A stretch of 18,946 bases of DNA from NCBI GenBank assembly GCA_948663505.1, contig CAPNAQ010000017.1, positions 1 through 18,946 of the forward strand, in the 5' to 3' direction. Under the pieces are notes generated by a model. It searched no databases and was not told where the DNA came from. It saw nothing but the letters and a program-made list of their open reading frames with translations. Each line of letters starts with the position of its first letter. Positions within the stretch are counted from its first letter, which is position 1. Positions 13,741 to 18,946 of this stretch are shown here, piece by piece. Source of the DNA: an uncultured Clostridia bacterium (GTDB lineage: Bacteria; Bacillota; Clostridia; TANB77; CAG-508). A program made the translations under genes and the position numbers.

Positions 13741-14015
13741 AACAAATTTCGCTTTGAGAAAATTTTTTTAATCTTGTTGTTTAATACTCATTTATTTTAT
13801 TTTCGAAAAGCGTAAAAATTTGTTGACGCGAAAAATTGCTATGCAATTTTTCTGTGCAACTCTTTTAATTAATTATATGAAAAGCATTTTCATATAATTA
13901 ATTAGTATTTTTTTGAGATAGGTTTATGCATAAAACCTAAGCAAATATTAAGCCATTGTCAAAATCTTTGATTTTGTGTCAATGGCTATATGCAACTGAA
14001 CATATGTGAAGTTGC
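13741..14015 (-). promoter_or_regulatory. Dense hairpin cluster upstream of microprotein 2
   Basis: In about 275 nt without a gene there are six inverted repeats. AACAAATTT-GCTTT pairs with AAAGC-AAATTTGTT over about 13741-13824. A 14/18-paired stem is at 13822-13860. A perfect 18-bp AT stem with 3-nt loop is at 13866-13904. GGTTTA/TAAAACC is at 13921-13936. AGCCATTG...CAATGGCT with an inner 7-bp stem is at 13951-13987. GCAACT/AGTTGC is at 13992-14015. The region could be the folded 5' leader of the recombinase transcript, or DNA folded as single strand (origin or recombination accessory site). I cannot decide between these. Confidence 0.6.
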
Positions 14016-14021
14016 ACACCT

Positions 14022-14053
14022 AAAAAAACAGAAGCCAGTTTTTCTGGCTTCTG
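14022..14053 (-). terminator. Strong intrinsic terminator downstream of the Nudix gene
   Basis: Minus strand: CAGAAGCCAG, loop AAAAA, CTGGCTTCTG (complement of 14029-14053), followed by seven T (complement of 14022-14028). A perfect 10-bp GC-containing stem. It lies about 97 nt after the Nudix stop and insulates the recombinase region from the GNAT-Nudix operon. Confidence 0.92.
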
Positions 14054-14093
14054 CTAAAGATAATATTTGATAGTAATAATATATCATATTAAA

Positions 14094-14123
14094 ATTGCAA
14101 TGTATACTGCAGTATTTTGCAAT
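14094..14123. repeat. 30-nt interrupted palindrome
   Basis: ATTGCAA (14094-14100), central perfect palindrome ATACTGCAGTAT (14104-14115), TTGCAAT (14117-14123). Two-fold symmetric with spacers of 3 and 1. No T-run follows. The geometry suits a dimeric protein binding site or a serine-recombinase att-like site between the terminator and the Nudix stop. Confidence 0.5.
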
Positions 14124-14149
14124 GTTTTTGCATTTCTTTATGTTAATTA

Positions 14150-14578
14150 TTAAAAACCATAATCTACAAATTGTATATTATTTCTATAATTTTCAATTGC
14201 TTCTTTTACATATGGTATAACATTATTAGGAAATTTATTTAATTCATAGAAAGATAATTCATCACATTTATTAGGTTCCATTATTGAAACATTTCCTGAA
14301 AATTTATTTGCATATAAAAAATAGTCAATACTTTCATCATTTGATTTTCTATGCATAACTTCAACTATTTTTAAATCTTCTTCATTTATATTTATTCCAG
14401 CTTCTTCTAATGCTTCCCTTTTCATAGCTGAAATTATAGTTTCATCTCCATCTACATGTCCTGCAACTATACTATAATTTCCATCTTCATAACCAGTATT
14501 ATATCTTCTTAATAATAGATATTTATTATCTTTTTCAAGTATTAAGTGAACAGCCACTCTCATTTTCAATCTTGACAT
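14150..14578 (-). CDS. Nudix hydrolase
   Basis: A 142-residue single-domain Nudix protein. The Nudix box is complete, GHVDGDETIISAMKREALEE followed by AGI (about 40-62), so the G-x5-E-x7-RE-xx-EE-x-G signature and its metal-binding glutamates are present. Nudix enzymes hydrolyse nucleoside diphosphates linked to another group; the substrate cannot be told. The start at 14578 has AGGAGG in front. It lies 12 nt after the stop of the SGNH/Nudix/DUF5680 gene and is the last gene of a three-gene run. A terminator follows at 14022-14053. Confidence 0.88.
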   Translation of the reverse strand: MSRLKMRVAVHLILEKDNKYLLLRRYNTGYEDGNYSIVAGHVDGDETIISAMKREALEEAGININEEDLKIVEVMHRKSNDESIDYFLYANKFSGNVSIMEPNKCDELSFYELNKFPNNVIPYVKEAIENYRNNIQFVDYGF

Positions 14579-14590
14579 TTATTGTACCTC

Positions 14591-16210
14591 CTATTTAATA
14601 ATTCCACCTGAACAATGAAGTTCATATATTAAAATGTTATCTTTATATATTTGCTCTATTCCATTAAAGTTTTCTATCTTGCCAGTTGTCTTAAAAGTAT
14701 ACATATAACCATTATTTTCAAATTTGCTTAACCCTCTAACTGGAATTGTATTTTTTTCTTCTCCAACTTTCATTAATGCTGGTCTTAATGCTTTATCCAT
14801 TGCTTCTTCTCCAAGATAATCATCAAAAGTTACACCATAATAATTCATACCCCATATAGGAATATCATCACAATATACAATTTCTTCTCCCATAAATCTA
14901 ACTCCTCCGAAGTATGTATCGTGATAAGTCATATTATCTTTTTTATACTCATAGTCTTTTGATCCATTTCTTGTTTCTTTTACTTTACTATTACTTGTAT
15001 CATCTGCATAAGTTGATTTTTTTGCTTGTATTAAAAAATTTATGAATTGCTTATTTATATTCGTACTTTCTATGTTGTTATTAGAAATAAATTCTTTTAT
15101 TTTTTTTCTAACAAATTCCCATCTATTCTTTATAAACATATTATTTTTATAAAGTTCTTCTATTTCATCATAACTAGCAAATTTTACCTCTGATACTTCA
15201 TCATCTTGTATAATTACATTTTTTAAATCCACTTCTTGTTCTACTATATATTCATCTAACCATACATTACCAGTTTTATAATGATTAATCTTTATTGCTT
15301 TTTCAGTATTCAGCTTTATTCCAAGTTCTTCTAAAGTCTCTCGTTTTAATGTTTCTAATGACGTTTCTCCTTTTATAACCGAACCACCTGTCATTGCCCA
15401 TACATTTGGTTCTAACTTTTTTTGTGGCGACCTTTTTTGAATAAGTATTTTTCCTTTAGAATTAATTATCCATACATCTGCTCCTTGATGATATATCCCT
15501 TCTTGCCACACAATTTTATCGCCTTTCTCCATTGTCTTTCCTGTTACATTTCCCTCTTCATCTAAAATGTTCCAAATCTCCTTTTTAAGTTTAATTTCTT
15601 TTATTTTATTATATACTTTATCTGCTAATAATTGATGGCTTTCTTTTGTTAAATGTACTCCATCTATTCCTGTCTGTAATCCTGTATTATCTATAAAATA
15701 ACAACCATTGTTTTGAGCTATTTGTTTGTATACATCATTCATCTTTAAAGATTTTTCATAGGCTCCTTCATATTTTTCTCCACATTCTTTACTTACTATT
15801 GGTGGTGTAATTATTAATAATTTAGGATATTTATTATCAATTTGTGATTTTCTATTTAAAATAACCTTTACAAAATACTTTTCAAAAAGTTCTCCTATTT
15901 CTTCCATAGACTTGTTATAAACTTTTTTTAATTCATTTGTACCTAACATAATAATTACCAAGTCAATAGGATCGTGTGTATCTAAGCAAGGAATTAAATA
16001 TTGAGAGCCATTTTTACCTTCTTTTCCTTGTCTTTTGTCATTTGATATAAGTGTTCTACTATTTAATCCTTCTTCAATAATTTCAAAATTATATCCTAAT
16101 TTTTTTGCTAATATTTTAGTCCATCTTTCATTTTCTCCATATCTTTGATGGTCTGAACCTGAAATATATCCCTAAGTATTTGAATCTCCATAACATAATA
16201 TTTTAATCAT
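14591..16210 (-). pseudogene. SGNH hydrolase-Nudix-DUF5680 fusion with amber codon at position 13
   Basis: The full frame runs from ATG 16210 for 539 codons with one internal stop, TAG at 16174-16172. It reads MIKILCYGDSNT-stop-GYISGSDHQRYG. The SGNH/GDSL family normally has GDSNTWGY here, so TGG to TAG by one base change is the simple explanation. Domains: SGNH hydrolase about 1-205 with nucleophile S10, the GTNE block at 90-93 and D183/H186 in DGVHLT; Nudix about 215-375 with GGSVIKGETSLETLKRETLE; C-terminal DUF5680-like about 385-539 with YHDTYFGGVRFMGEEIVY. Without readthrough or an internal start, the catalytic Ser is lost; an internal start such as TTG 15961 would still give the Nudix and DUF5680 parts. 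ATG 16210 overlaps the GNAT stop by 8 nt. A sequencing error is an alternative. Confidence 0.78.
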
Positions 16211-16613
16211 CTATATTTTCTCCCTTCAATATCATTTCTTCTCCTAGTCCTGCTTCACTTCTTGTAATGAATCCAAATTTTCTATAAAAATCTTCTTTTC
16301 CTTTTGAAGCTCCCAAATATACTCTTACATAAGGATTTTCTTGTTTTACTTCATTTATTTTTTCTAATAATTTATTCATTATATTTGTACCTATCTTTTT
16401 TGATTGATATTTAGGTGCTACCATTACATCTCTGATAAATATAAAAACAATTCCATATCCAATAATTTTATTGTCATCATATACTGATATTGAATATAAA
16501 GTATGTTTTAATAATTTCTTTGTTGTTTCAATATCGTATGCTCCCCATTGTACTTCATCATATAAATAATTAAATTCCTCTGCATTATTGATATTTTCCT
16601 TTATTTCTATCAT
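16203..16613 (-). CDS. GNAT-family N-acetyltransferase
   Basis: A 136-residue GNAT protein. Motif A is seen as IRDVMVAPKYQSKKIGTNIM (60-79), with the acetyl-CoA loop QSKKIG. This is a variant of Q/R-xx-G-x-G/A in which the first Gly is Lys. Motif B is EDFYRKFGF (107-115). It would transfer an acetyl group from acetyl-CoA to a small amine or protein; the substrate is unknown. It overlaps the following SGNH gene by 8 nt (ATGATTAA), so the two are translationally coupled. It is the first gene of the cluster, with a possible promoter at 16657-16685. Confidence 0.85.
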   Translation of the reverse strand: MIEIKENINNAEEFNYLYDEVQWGAYDIETTKKLLKHTLYSISVYDDNKIIGYGIVFIFIRDVMVAPKYQSKKIGTNIMNKLLEKINEVKQENPYVRVYLGASKGKEDFYRKFGFITRSEAGLGEEMILKGENIDD

Positions 16614-16656
16614 ATTCTACCTTTCTCTTCTAATTCTACTAATTTTTGTTAATACT

Positions 16657-16685
16657 ATTATACTAAAATTTTTTCTTTTTGTCTT
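16657..16685 (-). promoter_or_regulatory. Possible promoter of the GNAT-SGNH-Nudix operon
   Basis: Minus strand: -10 TATAAT (complement of 16657-16662), 17-nt spacer, -35-like AAGACA (complement of 16680-16685), 44 nt ahead of the GNAT start. The -35 matches TTGACA in only four of six positions. Confidence 0.5.
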
Positions 16686-16714
16686 TTATATTTTGCAAAA
16701 ATTATAAGGCAGGA

Positions 16715-16772
16715 TAAGGAAAGCAGAGGATTTCCTGTCAACATATAGAAAGACAAGCTTTCTAATCCTCTG
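16715..16772. repeat. Nested, partly exclusive inverted repeats in an intergenic gap
   Basis: CAGAGGATT (16724-16732) pairs with AATCCTCTG (16764-16772). Inside is TAGAAAG (16746-16752) / CTTTCTA (16758-16764). An alternative stem AGGAAA/TTTCCT would use part of the outer arm. The structure lies within 16614-16900, about 290 bases with no gene. It looks like a regulatory RNA or DNA element or an element end. The rest of the gap shows nothing else I can name. Confidence 0.5.
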
Positions 16773-16900
16773 TTAATACAAAAATATTGCAGAGAATATG
16801 CAGAGTGCATACATTTCAGTGTATTTAATTTTGTCAAGTTCTCTATTTATATGTATTACAAGGATTTTTTCGTTTAAAAAATCAAATTATTTTTAGCTCT

Positions 16901-17211
16901 TTATAATATATTATCAATTCTTACTAATATATTTTTATCTATTAACATTCGAGCAAATTTATCATTTTCATCATCTAAATCAATTAAATCTATTTCTTTT
17001 TCAATCTCAAACATCAATAACTTGCTACTCTATAAAACTCTTTTTGTTTTATTCCTTTAATAGCAATATCTATATCTGAATTTTCATTAAAATTACCATT
17101 AACAACCGACCCAAATATAAATATTTCTGTTACATCATTTTCTTTTAATATTTTTATTGCTTTTTTAATATCTTCTTGATATTCATTTGGTAGTTCTTTT
17201 AAATTTTTCAT
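16901..17211 (-). pseudogene. MNT-type nucleotidyltransferase, frameshifted
   Basis: From ATG 17211 (GGAGAG 6 nt upstream) the protein shows the nucleotidyltransferase signature FGSVVNGNFNENSDIDIAIK (33-52): GS at 34-35 and the metal-binding D46/D48. The frame ends at TGA 17016-17014 after FYRVASY. The next frame immediately continues as MFEIEKEIDLIDLDDEN and ends ILVRIDNIL at 16901, the usual C-terminus of this family with its third acidic site. One missing T would restore about 103 residues. MNT-like proteins often act as antitoxins or modify a partner by AMP transfer. It lies 13 nt after the RhuM-family gene. The truncated form lacks the third catalytic acid, so it is probably inactive unless sequence error or slippage is involved. 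Confidence 0.72.
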
Positions 17212-17224
17212 TTTGCTCTCCAAT

Positions 17225-18256
17225 TTATACTTCATCATTTTTAGATTTGTTTATATTTTCCGCTTCTAACAGTAATATATCAAAATCAGACAAGAATCTT
17301 TTATCTTGAATTACTTTATACTTTTCATATTCTTTTTCTGCTTTCTCATCTGCTTCTTTTTTTGATATTTTTCCTTTGCCTTCTAAAATATCATAATGTC
17401 TTATAGATAACACTGTATCAACTTCTTTTTTCCAATCTTTCATATACATTGGAATGTTTCTTTCAGCATTGTCTTCAGCTATATCAAGAAAAATATTTAC
17501 TACATTATTAAGATTTTTTAATTCTATTTCAGATAAATAATTTTTAGCAATTGTTACATCAGATTTTAATATTTTCCCCTCAGGAGCTTCTTTCCATGTA
17601 GTTAATCCCATATTTTCTTTTTTACTATCAACTCTATTATAGATTATCTCTGCTGCAGTATTCTTTGTTATAGCAAAATGAAACTTATTTTGAATAGTTG
17701 CATAAAACTCTCTTGCTAAATCACTTGTTTTATCATAATCCAAACTACATTCTGCAAAAATATCTGTAATTTTTTGATAAAACATTCTCTCACTTGTTCT
17801 TATTAGTTTTATCTTTTCTAGTAATCTTTTAAAATACTCTTGATCTGATTTCCTACCTTTTAAAAATCGTTCTTCATTTAAACTAAATCCTTGTATCATA
17901 TATTCTTTTAAAACTTTACTTGCCCATTGCCTAAATTTTACTGCTTTCTTTGAATTTACTCTATATCCAATAGATATAATCATGTCTAAGTTATAATACT
18001 TCGTTTTATATCTGTGTCCATTCTTTCCAATAGTCTCCAAAATGGAGAATGTTGAAACTTCTTCTAATTCCTCTTGTTCATATATATTAGCTATATGTTT
18101 ATAAATCGCTTTATCATTAACATTAAATAGTTCAGCAATTGCTTGTGCATTAAGCCAAATATCCTCATTTTGTAAAATAACTTCTATATTAGTATTACCT
18201 TCATCATCAGTATAAAATATAATATTATTTTCATTTCCAATTAATTTATTATCCAT
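17225..18256 (-). CDS. RhuM-family protein
   Basis: A 343-residue protein of the RhuM family (named from a Salmonella pathogenicity-island gene; function not established). The N-terminal part is characteristic: EDIWLNAQAIAELFNVNDKA (about 31-50), KTKYYNLDMIISIGYRVNSK (84-103) and KAVKFRQWASKVLKEYMIQGF (104-124), a Bro-N/KilA-N-like DNA-binding layout. The C-terminal half contains FHFAITKNTAAEIIYNRVDS and a charged helical tail. The protein is soluble and of normal length, and GAGG precedes ATG 18256. RhuM genes are typical of genomic islands. Here it pairs with a nucleotidyltransferase gene 13 nt downstream, so a two-gene regulatory or toxin-antitoxin-like unit is possible but unproven. Confidence 0.82.
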   Translation of the reverse strand: MDNKLIGNENNIIFYTDDEGNTNIEVILQNEDIWLNAQAIAELFNVNDKAIYKHIANIYEQEELEEVSTFSILETIGKNGHRYKTKYYNLDMIISIGYRVNSKKAVKFRQWASKVLKEYMIQGFSLNEERFLKGRKSDQEYFKRLLEKIKLIRTSERMFYQKITDIFAECSLDYDKTSDLAREFYATIQNKFHFAITKNTAAEIIYNRVDSKKENMGLTTWKEAPEGKILKSDVTIAKNYLSEIELKNLNNVVNIFLDIAEDNAERNIPMYMKDWKKEVDTVLSIRHYDILEGKGKISKKEADEKAEKEYEKYKVIQDKRFLSDFDILLLEAENINKSKNDEV

Positions 18257-18334
18257 ATTATATCAACCTCATTTTTTATTTGTTATATGTTATCAAACAT
18301 TCGTTCTTTTGTCAATTAAAATTATAATATTTTT

Positions 18335-18371
18335 CAAAAAATATAAAAGGAATACAAAACTGTACTCCTTT
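18335..18371 (-). terminator. Intrinsic terminator after the HTH gene
   Basis: Minus strand: AAAGGAGTAC, loop AGTTTT, GTATTCCTTT (complement of 18346-18371, one G-U pair), followed by a T-rich run TATATTTTTT. It lies 2 nt after the stop of the HTH gene at 18374. Confidence 0.8.
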
Positions 18372-18373
18372 AT

Positions 18374-18946
18374 TTAAAATTCATTAGCATATAAAGTTTC
18401 TAAAAATTCTGGCTCATATTCTCTACCTTCATAATTGCTAATTCTATTATATTTTTTATAATTTTTATTTTTACTTTTTAATACATTAACATTTTTGAGT
18501 ATATCTTGTTGAACTTTTTGATAATACTCATCTTGAACTTTTTTACAATAGGTATCATCATTTTTGCGTATAGGTCTAATTTTTCTATATAAAATCTCTT
18601 TATGATTATTTTTATAGAAATAGTCATTAGAAGTATATCCTTTTTTATTTAAACTATTTACGATTCTTGATATTTGATTTTTAGTTACATCAAAAATATC
18701 GTGAAGATTTTCATTATTCAATGTACATTGTTTATGAACATTGCCATAATACAAAACAATTGAATAAATAAATTTTTCTTTATCATTTAAATTATTATCT
18801 AATAATACACTTATTGGCATGAATACCCCTTTAAATAATACTTTTTTATTAATATCTTTTATATCTACTAAAGGATATAATTTTCTTTCTTCTCTATTAT
18901 TTCTAGGAACAATATGAATATACTTTTTATCTTGTAATGTATTTAT
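18374..18946 (-). CDS. Helix-turn-helix protein, possibly replication-initiator type (partial)
   Basis: The frame is open from the right edge of the window (42 codons before ATG 18820) to the stop at 18374, so the gene probably begins outside. FMPISVLLDNNLNDKEKFIY is the pattern seen in N-terminal winged-helix regions of phage and plasmid replication-organiser proteins. NENLHDIFDVTKNQISRIVN then NSLNKKGY is a clear helix-turn-helix. The tail is Lys/Gln/Tyr rich and carries no recognised domain. ATG 18820 has AAAGGGG 5 nt upstream and is an alternative start, but the residues before it (KYIHIVPRNNREERKLYPLV) look like protein. The DNA-binding call is moderate and the replication role is a guess from pattern. 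Confidence 0.5.
   Translation of the reverse strand: MNTLQDKKYIHIVPRNNREERKLYPLVDIKDINKKVLFKGVFMPISVLLDNNLNDKEKFIYSIVLYYGNVHKQCTLNNENLHDIFDVTKNQISRIVNSLNKKGYTSNDYFYKNNHKEILYRKIRPIRKNDDTYCKKVQDEYYQKVQQDILKNVNVLKSKNKNYKKYNRISNYEGREYEPEFLETLYANEF

Noticed and set aside
14591..15961. A complete 456-residue gene starting at TTG 15961
   Set aside because: There is no ribosome binding site, and it would begin inside the SGNH domain; the upstream frame to ATG 16210 clearly encodes the missing catalytic part apart from one stop.
1..18946. CRISPR array or tRNA gene
   Set aside because: No regularly spaced direct repeats and no cloverleaf with a CCA-adjacent acceptor stem were seen on either strand.

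Overview
The window is AT-rich DNA that fits a spore-forming, low-GC Firmicute, most likely a member of the Clostridia. The evidence is the sporulation genes spoVAD, spoVAE and spoIIM, a spore-coat type manganese catalase (CotJC family) in fragments, strong GGAGG ribosome binding sites, and consensus TTGACA/TATAAT promoters. No tRNA, rRNA or CRISPR array is visible.

The left part (about 1-7430) is ordinary chromosome. spoVAD-spoVAE run rightwards and converge, across a bidirectional terminator, on the leftward translation operon infC-rpmI-rplT. infC appears to start at a non-canonical ATA codon. It lies behind a leader of about 300 nt with three hairpins and an attenuator-type terminator. Further right, all leftward, come xerD, spoIIM, an endonuclease Q-like PHP protein, a small unknown gene, a degenerate HD-domain protein (with its own promoter) and rnhA. 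The order xerD/spoIIM/yqxK-like resembles the Bacillus subtilis neighbourhood.

The middle part (about 7430-14130) is a mobile-element hotspot. Two consecutive pieces of one Mn-catalase reading frame (7708-7826 and 11757-11810, both + strand) are separated by a 3.9 kb element. The element is bounded by a CATGG direct repeat and inverted end sequences. Removing it rejoins the catalase frame exactly. It carries a large serine recombinase, an HTH protein (possibly frameshifted), a microprotein, and a Fic cassette made of a VbhA-like antitoxin, an intact Fic AMP-transferase and a second Fic-like protein with a destroyed active site. The catalase stops matching again at about 11811, where a second large serine recombinase begins. 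The N-terminal and C-terminal parts of the catalase are absent from the window, so the locus has been hit or rearranged more than once. Both recombinases are preceded by a microprotein of about 40 residues and by hairpin-rich DNA, which suggests leader-type control.

The right part (about 14130-18946) is accessory cargo, all leftward. It holds a GNAT acetyltransferase, a three-domain SGNH-hydrolase/Nudix/DUF5680 gene broken by a single amber codon, a stand-alone Nudix hydrolase, a RhuM-family protein followed by a frameshifted MNT-type nucleotidyltransferase, and an HTH protein that runs off the right edge. Whether this cargo belongs to the second recombinase element cannot be decided, because no right end is visible.
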